Positions 10,360 through 20,841 of a DNA stretch of 64,000 bases are shown here, in pieces. The number at the start of each line of letters is the position of its first letter. Position 1 is the first letter of the stretch. Source of the DNA: Xiphydria camelus (lineage: Eukaryota; Arthropoda; Insecta; Hymenoptera; Xiphydriidae); NCBI GenBank assembly GCA_963678675.1, contig OY783195.1, positions 19,920,912 to 19,984,911 on the forward strand. The letters are read 5' to 3'. The position numbers and the translations under genes are program-made. The notes under the pieces are model-generated. The model was given only the letters and a program-made list of their open reading frames with translations. It ran no database searches and had not been told where the DNA came from.

Positions 10360-10928
10360 CTCCAAAAAAGATTTGAAATCAATTAAGATCGCCATGTTCA
10401 AGAGTTATATATAAAAAGTAAAAGGCATCATTTGAAAGGGAAATTATTGTAAATCAAGTGACTACAAAATTCGACTAAAAAAATTTATAAAAAAATTTTA
10501 ATAAAAAAGAACTTACCGCGTTTTTTCCCTTCAAAATAAAAAATTCAGACACAGAATTATACTCGATGTTTATGCACTTATGATTTTAAATAAATTCATA
10601 CACTTGTATGTTACCACCAGTATACCGAATGTCGTACGAGAAACCGATCAGGCGGGGGCCTTCTGAATTTCTCTGAATATGACTTCGGCAGTGCAATTTA
10701 TGAATCACTAACACCGTCCAAGCACTACCAATTATTCAGTATAGTGGACAAAATATGAAAACTTAAACGCGGCAAGTTCTTTTTTATTAAAATTTTTTTA
10801 TAAATTTTTTTAGTCGAATTTTGTAGTCACTTGATTTACAATAATTTCCCTTTCAAATGATGCCTTTTACTTTTTATATATAACTCTTGAACATGGCGAT
10901 CTTAATTGATTTCAAATCTTTTTTGGAG
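10360..10928. repeat. Foldback MITE with about 160-bp perfect-looking arms
   Basis: CTCCAAAAAAGATTTGAAAT at the left end is matched inverted at the right end. The arms 10360-10520 and 10768-10928 are nearly identical, with a loop of about 250 bp without an ORF. The flanks do not show an obvious duplication. Confidence 0.8.
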
Positions 10929-11140
10929 TTATATATAACCAGTACGCAAGCGTTTTACAAGTATGGTATAAGTCTGGAATAAACTTTGGAATAAATGCAG
11001 ACATAACTTATCCGCCAGTTTCATCGTGGGATAAGCTAGCTATCCTCAGTATAACCTAACTTTTTGTTCGTGTCTATATTCTTCCGTGACATAGTTATAA
11101 CCTGATCGTTGTGGTAAATTGTTATTAATTTTGAAATTGA

Positions 11141-11987
11141 GTTATTTAATATACCAGTTTTTGAATCATCATTTGAAGATATTGACGTATTACCAAGAAT
11201 GAGAAATCCGAAGAAAATACGTGCCCGGTAAGTAAATAAAAGATACCTATACCTATTAATTTATAATCAATATCTAATACAAAACTATTCCAGAGTTGAC
11301 TATTTCGAAGAATACTTACAATGATGTAGATTTCTTCACTCGATTTCGTTTGGAAAAACAAAACCGGCCAGAGATTATTGGGGCAAATACGACATCGCAT
11401 TGCACCGAGGTCGCAAAGAAATGCAGCAATTCAGCCAGCAACGAAATTATTGCCAACTAAGATTTCTTGCTTTGGGATCAATGCTAATTACTGTAAGTAA
11501 TCGTTTTGATCGTAATGTTAAAACTTTTAATTAGTTATTATTATATGCCACCACCTCTGCCACCTCCGACGACTCCTCACATCGCAAGGAGAGCTTGTTT
11601 ACAAGACTACAAGTTCGTCGATCGGCATAAACCGCCACTGATCTCCCAGAAATTAATGGGCGATATACTGAAAGACATTGACAAAGTCAAATTGAAACTC
11701 GTCGCAAGGTATGATTAAACAATTTTATCGCGGTAAACTTTTAATTCGCCAGGAACAAAGAGGAGTTTCGCATTGTCAGAATGTCGTGGCTGCGAAGGAT
11801 TGATTTTGTTCACAGTGGGCTTTTAAACGTGTTTTTCAGATCGCCGGGTAAGAGACCTTTGCGAGCCAAACACGAAAATAGCCCTTGCAACGACCTTCAA
11901 GAGATCTTACGAAAACGATATATCGCAATGCAATCGCCGGACAGTAGAAATTCCACCGCGACGTTGACGCTCGATGATTCGTTCTAG
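11141..11987 (+). pseudogene. MTFR-like (mitochondrial fission regulator) gene copy, left arm
   Basis: Two exons are clear: 11545-11708 starting MPPPLPPPTTP, then 11840-11987, joined through GTATGA...TTTTCAG so that the codons read KLKLVAR-SPGKRPL. This polyproline tract, the DILKDIDKVKLK segment and the following SPG motif match the conserved C-terminal half of the MTFR1/MTFR2 family, proteins that act at mitochondria. An upstream exon seen in the other arm (15900-15998) is damaged here: its ATG is changed and the frame is shifted. A middle segment (11340-11486) has an open frame, GRKEMQQFSQQRNYCQLRF, that I cannot place in MTFR and may come from another exon or gene. Probably a transposon-carried copy. 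Confidence 0.6.
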
Positions 11988-12294
11988 ATTAAGAACTCGA
12001 TGATGCTCAATTTCTCTGGGTCGCAGCATTCGCGTCGGACGGTGCTCCGAGGAACGGCTATTGTAGCCTTGCTTTCCACGCCTGAGATTGAATCATGATT
12101 ATAATTTTATCTGAGTCAGAGCTCTGGAGAATCAAAATTAATAGATCTCTTTTCTTTTTTTATAAGTGAGTCTTTCCCTGCTAGGTAATTTCGCGCGACG
12201 CAATTTTAGATTACAGTTCTTTTTTAATAGGAGGATAGAAGCTTATAGAAACGTCGGGAAAATTTTGTTCTCCCTTCGCTCTTTTGCTCTTTTA

Positions 12295-13239
12295 GGGTAA
12301 AGCGAGGAGAGATGGCACAGTAGGAGAGACGGACCACCAGCGATATCTTTTGCATCGTGGCAACAAGGCCCGATCCAATCACGTTGACATAGCCGCAGTT
12401 AACAGTCGTGCTTTTAAATCCGTGTCTGCTGTTGTTTGTCATTGTTTTTGTTAGTTACAAGCGATCATTGTTTTTGACTACGCTAAAAAATTTTCTGAGG
12501 TTATTTTGTTCGTGAATTAAATCACTTTAAGGTAAATTTTAGCCTAATGTAGTGTAAAGTACTGGTAAGACGGGTTTTCTGGTGGACACCTAACCTTAAA
12601 ACAGGCGTGTATATAGTTTCGTTTAGTAAATATTGTCCGGTCCATCTCTCCTAAGCTTTTAGGAGAGATGGACCAGCATTTGCGAGGAGAGATGGACTAA
12701 GGCTTTAGGTATGATTTCAGAAAAATGCCCAACAAGTGCAAGCAAAAACTGAACACACCTCCAAGGACTACATGGTTTGCGGATTATTTATACCTGGCAA
12801 TAACATTTTAACATTTTAGCGATATGGAAAATGAATGCGTCGGGTGCAACGAAGATTATCGGCAAACCAAGAAAAAGTATGACTGGCTTAAGTGCGATTT
12901 GTGTTTGAAATAGCTGCACGACGACTGCACATCTTATGAAAACATTTGTCAAACGTACGGCATTAAAACAATCAAGAAAAAGCGTTAAAAGTTAATAGTC
13001 CATCTATCCTACCCCTAATTGTCCAACTCTCCTACACTAAGTAGGACAGATGGACCAATTTAGTATTTTACTTTTTTCTTTTTGGTGTCATTATGATGTG
13101 TTTCTTGTTTTTCAACTATACCAAAAGTACGCTAAAGTTATTGTTAGTTTTCTGTATTACTTGGTATTTTTTAATTTTTCATTAATAAGAAAATATTTTA
13201 AATTTTGTAAAACGTGTCCCATCTCTCCTCGCTTTACCC
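12295..13239. mobile_element. Non-autonomous pogo-like element, TA target duplication
   Basis: Ends GGGTAAAGCGAGGAGAGATGG are perfect inverted repeats of about 20 bp, flanked by TA (12293-12294 and 13240-13241). The other hairpin arm near 14835 holds the empty site with a single TA, so the insertion is proven by internal comparison. GGAGAGATGGAC-type motifs recur inside (about 12660, 12690, 13040), resembling internal copies of the terminus. Confidence 0.85.
12824..12988 (+). pseudogene. PHD-like zinc-finger remnant of a pogo-type transposase
   Basis: Reading from ATG 12824 gives MENECVGCNEDY...WLKCDLCLK, then TAG, then LHDDC. The Cys pattern C-x2-C...C-x2-C...H-x3-C is the treble-clef tail found at the C-terminus of many arthropod pogo/Tigger transposases, where the TAG stands in place of the usual tryptophan (TGG). 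It is the only coding trace in this element, with no catalytic core. Confidence 0.6.
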
Positions 13240-13516
13240 TACTAGAAAATGCAAGTTTAAATTTAAAATTTAAGCACGCGGGTCTACACAATCGCGAGAA
13301 TCTCAACGGTATCCAATAATATCAACCAAAGAAGTCATCTACCATTGCATTGTCTTCTATAAGTAACATTTAAATTTATCTAGGTAGGTATTATACCTTT
13401 CTTCAATTCGCGTGATTGCAGAGTTTTCGGGAGCAGAAGTGATACATCCATCGTATAATTTAAATTTTGTACCCTTTTTATATGATTCAATAAAAAAAAT
13501 AGTATAACCATTACAC

Positions 13517-13677
13517 ATGTGCACTACTTACCACTTCTTACCACTACATACCACTGCATGCCACTATTCGCCACTGTATACCACTACTGACCACTATTCA
13601 CCACTGTATACCACTATTGTAGAAACCACTACTGACCACTGTAGTGTTCAGTCCGCTGTAGTGGTTTTCGACAAGGG
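13517..13677 (-). repeat. Subterminal AGTGGT tandem repeats and terminus of family B
   Basis: Inverted counterpart of 14381-14560. About a 30-bp unit (CACTGTATACCACTACTGAC) is repeated, then the terminus. Repeated short motifs just inside transposon ends are usually transposase binding sites. Confidence 0.75.
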
Positions 13678-14380
13678 CGGTATATTGGGGACACTGCACT
13701 AATCCCGTGTCACATTTTTCTATCTGGGAAAGCATATTATTATGGTAGTACAGCTGTACAGCGTTCCGATAATATACCGTCTTCCCGCACTGACAGTATA
13801 CATGCATTTTTTACCTCCAATATGCCGGAATTAAAAATCTCTAGAACTCTGCGGTACAATGCCACGGAAGAAATATCGCAGGTTCTACCGACATGACATG
13901 CTTCGACAAGGTCTGTATCAACTTTAGCGGTATATTGGGGGCACTGCACTAATCCTGTGTCACATTTTTCTATCTGGGAAAGCATATAGGGCGATTGGAT
14001 AACTGCACAAAATAGATAGAGTGCCATCTGTGGCACGCACCAAGCATTAAGCAGATGCCCGTGGTATAAGCGCTGTTTACACGTTATTTTGGATAATAAT
14101 TGAAGTGTTTTACCTATGAGATTTAATCAACATGGCCTCAATTATAAGAGAATGTGGATTTCAAAGCATTCAAATAAATTCTTTCCGTGGAAAATCGTTA
14201 TCAAAAGGTAAATACAAGCAGCGCCACCAAGCTGGGTTTCTTGGCGAAACTTGGATGTACATTCTCTATATGTACATGTGTAACACAAACAAAAGCTACG
14301 TTTGGGGAAGTACGCTAGAGCCCTATTATTATAGTAGTACAGCTGTACAGCGTTCCGATAATATACCGTCTTCCCGTACT
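13678..14380. repeat. Loop of the giant hairpin: family A fragments with element D inserted
   Basis: 13678-13986 and 14326-14380 match family A (2628-4202). A 339-bp element D copy sits between them. No gene. Confidence 0.75.
13987..14325. mobile_element. 339-bp element D, copy 2, inserted in family A
   Basis: Inverted relative to 4216-4554 and of identical length. Family A reads GGGAAAGCATATTATTATGG without interruption at 3349-3368, whereas here GCATAT is followed by the element and then TATTATTAT. This gives a TAT (or TA) target duplication and firmly fixes the element ends. Confidence 0.75.
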
Positions 14381-16180
14381 CCCTTGTCGAAAACCACTAC
14401 AGCGGACTGGACACTACAGTGGTCAGTAGTGGTTTCTACAATAGTGGTCAGTAGTGGTATACAGTGGTGAATAGTGGTCAGTAGTGGTATACAGTGGTGA
14501 ATAGTGGTCAGTAGTGGTATACAGTGGCGAATAGTGCCATGCAGTGGTACGTAGTGGTAAGTAGTGCACATGTACTGGTTATACTATTTTTTTTATTGAA
14601 TCATATAAAAAGGGTACAAAATTTAAATTATACGATGGATGTATCACTTCTGCTCCCAAAAACTCTGCAATCACGCGAATTGAAGAAAGGTATAATACCT
14701 ACCTAGATAAATTTAAATGTTACTTATAGAAGACAATGCAACGGTAGATGACTTGTTTCGTTGATATTATTGGATACCGTTGAGATTCTCGCGATTGTAG
14801 ACCCGCCTGCTTAAATTTTAAATTTAAACTTGCATTTTATAGTAAAAGAGCGACGGGAGAACAAAATTTTCCCGACGTTTCTATGAGCTTCTATCTTCCT
14901 ATTAAAAAAGAACTATAATCTAAAATGTGTCACGCGAAATTACCTAGCAGGGAAAGACTAACTTATAAAAAAAGAAGAGAGATCTATTAATTTTGATTCT
15001 CCAGAGCTCTGACTCAGATAAAATTATAATCATGATTCAATCTCACGCGTGGAAAGCAAGGCTACAATAGCCGTTCCTCGGAGCACCGTCCGACGCGAAT
15101 GCTGCGACCCAGAGAAATTGAGCATCATCGAGTTCTTAATCTAGAACGAATCATCGAGCGTCAACGTCGCGGTGGAATGTCTACTGTCCGGCGATTGCAT
15201 TGCGATATATCGTTTCCGTAAGATCTCTTGAAGGTCGTTGCAAGGGCTATTTTCGCGTTTGGCTCGCAAAGGTCTCTCACCCGGCGATCTGAAAAACACG
15301 TTTAAAAGCCCACTGTGAACAAAATCAATCCTTCGCAGCCACGACATTCTGACAATGCGAAACTCCTCTTTGTTCCTGGCGAATTAAAAGTTTACCGCGA
15401 TAAAATTGTTTAATCATACCTTGCGACGAGTTTCAATTTGACTTTGTTGATGTCTTTCAGTATATCGCCCATTAATTTCTGGGAGATCAGTGGCGGTTTA
15501 TGCCGATCGACGAACTTGTAGTCTTGTAAACTAGCTCTTGCGATGTGAGGAGTCGTCGGAGGTGGCAGAGGTGGCGGCATATAATAATAACTAATTAAAA
15601 GTTTTAACATTACGATCAAAACGATTACTTACAGTAATTAGCATTGATCCCAAAGCAAGAAATCTTAAAGTTGGCAATAATTTCGTTGCTGGCTGAATTG
15701 CTGCATTTCTTTGCGACCTCGGTGCAATGCGATGTCGTATTTGTCCCAATAATCTCTGGCCGGTTTTGTTTTTCCAAACGAAATCGAGTGAGGAATTCTA
15801 CATCATTGTAAGTATTCTTCGAAATAGTCAACTCGGGAATAGTTTTGTATTAGATATTGATTATAAATTAATAGGTATAGGTATCTTTTATTTACTTACC
15901 GGGCACGTATTTTCTTCGGATTTCTCATTCTTGGTACCTAATACGTCAATATCTTCATCAAATGATGATTCGAAAACTGGTTTATCAAATAACTCCATTT
16001 CAAAATTAATAACAATTTACCACAACGATCAGGTTATGACTATGTCAGGGAAGAATATAGACACAAACAAATAGTTAGGTTATACTGAGGATAGCTAGCT
16101 TACCCCCCAATGAAACTACCGGATAAGTTATGTCTGCATTTATTTCAAAGTTTATGCTATTCCAGACTTATACCATACTT
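14381..16180. repeat. Right arm of giant hairpin (family B)
   Basis: Starts with the terminus CCCTTGTCGAAAACCACTAC and 30-bp subterminal repeats (14437-14536, units of CAGTAGTGGTATACAGTGGT), then runs as the reverse complement of the left arm to about 16180. With the matching terminus at 16948 it could form one 2.57-kb element, 14381-16948. Confidence 0.8.
15141..15998 (-). CDS. MTFR-like gene carried in the right arm, better-preserved copy
   Basis: On the minus strand an ATG at 15998 opens a 33-codon exon (MELFDKPVFESSFDEDIDVL, acidic) ending at a GTAAGT donor before 15900. A polyproline exon (ATG in frame at 15580, ending at 15420) and a last exon (15288-15141) join across GTATGA...TTTTCAG to give VARSPGERPL and end DDSF-stop. 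The DILKDINKVKLK and SPG motifs mark the C-terminal half of MTFR1/2-type fission regulators. The middle exon (about 15831-15646) does not fit one clean frame, so the full product is unproven. It is either a transduplicated host gene or the parental gene swallowed by a palindrome. The same exon order is present inverted at 11141-11987. Confidence 0.55.
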
Positions 16181-16800
16181 CCCAGATAACCAAGCGTGAG
16201 GAGCAAAGAATAGAAAACATTTGTACGCACAACAAGATTTCTCTTTGCTTACAAGTTGTCCTCATATATTAGAGTGACGACAATGTGAGTAAAAATTGAT
16301 ATCATACATTAACAGCAATTTGTGATCACGCGGTAACTTCCGTCCAGACAGCAAAGTGAGAGCATATTTACCTCTTGTTTTGTCCTCACGTCGTGAGGAA
16401 AAACAGCGGTATAGTTGACGGCAACAGGGTATCACGACGTGAGGAATGCATAATCCGGTAAACGGTACCTTCGGACATGGACTCGGACAGCCAGTGCCCA
16501 GCGTCATCAGCTGTTCCACCACCCTTTTCTATTAGCCAATCAGGGTGGGTGGTTGCCCACGCTATCCCCTCCGTTAATCGAAAAGTCGCCACGTTCCGAA
16601 CTCTATATAAGACGACGCCGGGCGAGGCTTCCGGCGTCTCCGTTTGCCTTGTCTCAATTGTATTACTCATCGACGCACCTTGATCTCTTGAATATATCCA
16701 TATCAGTCTTATCCATAGTGAGTGCAGTGTTCAGTTTACTCGTTACTCGTTTCCGCACTTTTGAAGCAGTGCCTTAACGTTCCACGGGCACGGACCCGCT
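16181..16800 (+). promoter_or_regulatory. LTR- or promoter-like segment with TATATAAG
   Basis: A TATATAAG box at 16604-16611 is followed by C/T-rich transcript-leader-like sequence. Near 16779 it contains TTCCACGGGCACGGACC, which closely resembles a segment of the Gypsy LTR at 24924-24939. This suggests an old LTR piece or a captured promoter inside the family B element. No ORF is credible. Confidence 0.4.
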
Positions 16801-16948
16801 TAAATATCACTTTTGGATCACTGCTCACCACCATTGAACCACTACTGACCATCATTGAACCACTGCTCACCACTATTGTGCCACTACTCAGGTTTTCAGT
16901 AGTGGTTGAAAATATTCTGTAGTGTTCTGTAGTGGTTTTCGACACGGG
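16801..16948 (-). repeat. Terminal inverted repeat of AGTGGT-rich family (right outer end)
   Basis: Reverse complement of 1859-1996, ending GGTTTTCGACACGGG at 16948. Confidence 0.75.
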
Positions 16949-17455
16949 CTGACAGCCATATTGGAGGTAAAAAATGCATGTATACTGTCAGTGCGAGAAG
17001 ACGGTATATTATCGGAACGCTGTACAGCTGTACTACCATAATAATATGCTTTCCCAGATAGAAAAATGTGACAAAGGAACCTGATATTCATACCGTGGCA
17101 TTGTACCGAAATTCTAGAGAATTCTTTTCTACCTAGGTTGATTTTTGACAGCGAAGAAAAATCAAATTTCCATCAGTCCGTCCCGTTCTCGTATGGCGCT
17201 GAAAACTAAAAATAGAATAACCACAAAGATATTTGTTCTTTATAAGTGATGAAAATGAGGTTAAGACAGTCAGTTAGGAAGTAACTTATCTGATGGCACT
17301 TCTTCCGAGATACAGATGTCTCCTTTCCTGCTCTTCATGCACCAGCAACCAGAGAAAAATGACACTGCTTCCGTTCACTATCTTGATTATTTAAAAAAAT
17401 CCAAACAATTATCACAAGCTAGCTGTCAGAGCGTCTGTCACATTCACCACTATTG
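16949..17455 (-). repeat. Family A fragment (one arm)
   Basis: Matches the right arm of 2628-4202 (for example the AGAATTCTTTTCTACCTAGG junction at about 17117 and the GCTAGCTGTCAGAGCGTCTG end), with one internal deletion near 17070. Confidence 0.75.
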
Positions 17456-17485
17456 ATATGACCGATGTTTTTCGGACTGAAACGT

Positions 17486-17545
17486 CTATTTGGTTCGTGT
17501 CCCTGCTATTTGGTTCGTGTCCCTGCTATTTGGTTCGAGTCCGGG
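17486..17545. repeat. Three tandem 20-bp repeats
   Basis: Units CTATTTGGTTCGTGTCCCTG at 17486, 17506 and, diverged, 17526. The rest of 17456-18028 shows nothing recognisable. Confidence 0.8.
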
Positions 17546-18030
17546 CTGTCGGTATTGACACCGAATTTTAGGGAACCATCTTGGAATGTTAGGGAACCAT
17601 CTTGGATCCGATAGCGCCAACCGATATGCAATGTGTTACGCTGGCGTGTATTGAAAGGGACAGATTGTATATCTGAAAGTATAGTGCTCAATGGGAAAAA
17701 TATACAATCCGTTGAGAAAATACAATATACAATTGAAAGTCGTAGCATATTCCTTATAATTTGCAAAATAAGTTCTTATAATTCGATCACGAACATCGAT
17801 GCCGCGTTCAATGTCATGATGTATTATTTTGGGATGTTCGAGATCTATTTCGAAGACATATTTTCATCTCTTTCTATTATCTAGCTATCTCGCTCATATT
17901 TCACTTCTTCACTCTAAAATTCTTGTCGAACTAGCTCACGCGACTAATTTCACATTCTCACCCAGTGAAATCATACGTAATCTCGTGAACTGCTCACTTT
18001 TCACATTTTCACCCAATCTGAAGTACAGTA

Positions 18031-18164
18031 AAGCCGGGTCTTCACTGCGCGAAATTCTACGCGAAACTGGTGCGCGAGTCATGTCCCCTCATTTTCTCGC
18101 GCTCCCTCTTCTCACTCACTCTCTCTTTTTCGCGAAACAGTTTCACGCAGTGAAGACCCGGCTT
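18031..18164. mobile_element. 134-bp MITE, TA target duplication
   Basis: Ends AAGCCGGGTCTTCACTGCG and inverted CGCAGTGAAGACCCGGCTT, with TA at 18029-18030 and 18165-18166. It looks like a Tc1/mariner-derived MITE. Confidence 0.85.
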
Positions 18165-18837
18165 TATACACCATCGAGCGCTCAGATTCTAATCATGGGG
18201 AATTTTCAAGAGGAAGGTCGGCAGAATCGCGTATAGATGCTCGGTACGGGAGACTAATCGCCGGGTTAAGGCAACGCCCGTCAAATACGACGTTGACGGA
18301 TTACGGGGTTATGAAATGACGAGGTTAAGTTTTGTCAATTCGATGTATAAAAATAAATTTTTTTAAAAAGTAATAGTGTAAAGTAGTGGCAACTAAACTG
18401 AAAGAAAATTATATTAATTTTACTTAAGTGAAGTGTCGACCGTGTAAAGTAAAATGAAATATTCATTTAAATTCCGAAAGAGACTGTAATTATAACCATT
18501 GTAATTAATTAAAGTAATAAATAAATTTTATTGTTTGTGCGCAGATATTATTTCTCTTTATTTATTAAATCATTATCCTAACGCACGTGCGTGCCAGGGA
18601 TATGGAATATATCAAAGTTTATTTATTTCAACTATCCAAGACTTACTAAAAAGCTTTGATGTAAACCAAACCCTGTCATGTAAATATTACTTTATAAGTA
18701 TAGTATTAAATAATAACGGATTAAGACAGACTCCTAGATGATTTCAGGATAGTTAAGAGCTTGCAGATTAACGTCATATCACCTTATTATAGCCTCTGAG
18801 ATAATTATAACCATCTGAATTCGAGTCCTCTTTTGTA

Positions 18838-19152
18838 GTGTCCGCTATAGTACGATTGGATTCTGCTAGTGTGGAACGCAGTCCGAGATTTATGGGTGTT
18901 GCCAATGGTGTTAACGTGATGACGTTCAATAGGAACGAGCTCGTTATGTGCGAACGTGCCAAGACATTGACTCATCCGTTTCAAGCCATATGCAAATGCA
19001 AAGGTGCTCTATCATCCGACACCATCTCCGTTAGCCTTGATGTCATCAGCTTAGTCTGGATCCCTAATCTTCATCTCTGCTTGTTGCAATTGTGGGTGGA
19101 GTCGGTAGATTTTAGAAACGTCTTATCTATAACCATACCGACATATCTATAA
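18838..19152 (+). pseudogene. Open stretch, possibly upstream exon of the BLTP2-like fragment
   Basis: A 104-codon open frame, with segments such as TISVSLDVISLVWIPNLHLC that are compatible with the upstream part of the same protein as 19481-19983. Orthology is a guess from context and strand. Confidence 0.3.
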
Positions 19153-19480
19153 CCACTGTTGATATTGAAGGTACGCTTTCACCAGGCCATCGCACCCTAT
19201 CGCATGCGGATGACTTTACCAACATTTCTTAAAGTGGATTCAGATCATGAATACCATAACTCAGGCCGTGTGTCATTATCCCCGCCTCTCTGTCTTTCTT
19301 TCTTTCAGGTATAGAAGCTCGCAAATGTTCTGGAGATTTAATAGTCTCCGGCGATATCATATTATCTGTAAATATTTCACCGAGACATTTCTTGGAGCTA
19401 TCATCCGATCAGTTACAGTGGTTACACAGTGACTGGAAGCTTGACTATCTTCAAGTCGGGTTAGATACGTAATAACCATT

Positions 19481-19983
19481 AAGGGCCTCGAGCTGATTGG
19501 ACTTGTCGACGACGAGCAAGTGAGGCTGGAAAGGCAGCTCAGCAAAGATTTTCGATCAGACTGGTATAGAACATGGGCAATGGGCATCGAGTCGGCAAAA
19601 GCTTTTTTTCCATACGAATATGAATTTACCGAAGCGATCTGAAATTAATTTTTCAGCGTGAAAAGTGATTGAAAGAAATTCATTCAAGGACCGCGGAAAT
19701 AACTGCATGCGATAAATTATTACCCGCCGATTTGGTCATCAAGGTACGTAATACTTTCGCGAGAAAATTCCAGCGATGTAGTGCTGGTAGTGGTGGTGAC
19801 TACGCTGTATTTCAGATAAAGGAATGGGTCTTTCAAGTCAGTGACGATCCGTTCGAAGTGCACCTACAGGACAAGTACGAACTATTGGAGGACGAGTATA
19901 AGGAGAGCCTGAAGCGTCAAGCGATGCTGGATGCCAAGGTGCAGGAACTTTGCAGGGCGCACCTGTTGCTTCCACAAGGAAAG
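19481..19983 (+). pseudogene. BLTP2: Fragment of a bridge-like lipid-transfer protein (BLTP2/KIAA0100/hobbit-like)
   Basis: Exon-like segments in order: 19481-19640 (GLELIGLVDDEQ...WAMGIESAKAFFPYEYEF), about 19675-19743 (CDKLLPADLVIK) and 19816-19983 (VSDDPFEVHLQDKYELLEDEY then ESLKRQAMLDAKVQELC). The last two are joined by a 72-bp intron, GTACGT...TTTCAG. The FFPYEY...LLPADLV...DDPFEVxLxDxYELLxDEYxES pattern is what I know from the hobbit/KIAA0100 family, a very long ER-plasma-membrane contact-site lipid-transfer protein. Only about 130 residues are present. The match stops after LLLPQGK without a donor site, and a stop follows the first segment. It is a captured or duplicated gene piece, not a working gene. 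Confidence 0.65.
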
Positions 19984-20841
19984 GGCCGTCGAAGCTATCG
20001 GCAAAATGGATTCCGAGACCCTTTGGCCTGAGGCCTCGAATTCAGTATTCTGTGAGTCCGCGGCATTTCCCTCAAGTGCGCCAAATGGAAGTTACAGTTA
20101 CGAGACTTTCCATAACCGCTGCTCCTCGTCGAAGGTCTCAGCATATGGGGCAGATTGGCCGATGGAGACACCCAGGGCCGCGTTGAATGAGTGGCCATTT
20201 CGTGCCACGCACGAAGGCGCGCATGAAGGCGCACTAGTCATGGGGCGCCAAAAGGCCTCATACCTTCTCTAGAAAAGGGCGCCAAGCACGAAGGCGCCTC
20301 ATCATCTAGAAGCGGCCCTGGAGACACCTTAGCACCATCGCGAGCCAGAAGAATCGTCCGAATCTAAGCGGGGTCTTCATGGGACAACATCGTCGTCAAG
20401 CGTGGGATGACATCGCTCAAGCATTACCACGACTTAAATTGGGACATCTCTCGACAAGTTCAGGTATTCCTTCGAGCCTTGCTAGGAACTAATTATAGCG
20501 CAGTGTGTTCCAGCAAAGAATAGTTGGGATTTTAAATATTGGTTCATACCGCTCAGTATCATCACGATCTAAGTAACGCTAATCTAAAGCTAATATCGCC
20601 ATCGGTCGCAATGACGATACAAACGGTATATTTCGGCGAATCTAGGATGCTAATGAGCTCATACCCCTACACCTTTCCCAGAAAGGTTAATTAACGGACG
20701 GATCCAAATAAGCCGTCTCCTGTAATACAAACTTTAATCGATACCGTTACCCGTCGAATATTCGGGAAAGAATCGAAGGAATCAGGAGACTTCCTCGTCA
20801 GTCAGTGTCTTTCTGGCAGTTCTACTGAGCAGATCAAGAAC

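Larger units (their letters stand above)
10959..13677. repeat. Left arm of giant hairpin (family B)
   Basis: Reverse complement of 14381-16180, apart from a 945-bp transposon (12295-13239) inserted only in this arm. It ends at 13677 with a family terminus (inverted CCCTTGTCGAAAACCACTAC) preceded by AGTGGT-rich subterminal repeats (13517-13660). It carries an MTFR-like gene copy on the + strand. Extent matters: 2.7 kb here against 1.8 kb in the partner arm, and the difference is explained by the insertion. Confidence 0.85.

Noticed and set aside
14020..14060. GCACGCACCAAG resembles the start of histone H3
   Set aside because: Only four codons agree, a stop follows, and it lies inside element D.
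16801..16948. AGTGGT repeats as CACTA (EnSpm) termini
   Set aside because: CACTA words occur, but the element ends are CCC(T/G)TGTCG, not CACTA, and no 3-bp target duplication was seen.
1859..16948. Single 15-kb transposon bounded by the two outer CCCGTGTCG ends
   Set aside because: Flanks show no target duplication, and two inner ends (13677, 14381) fit two mirror-oriented elements better.
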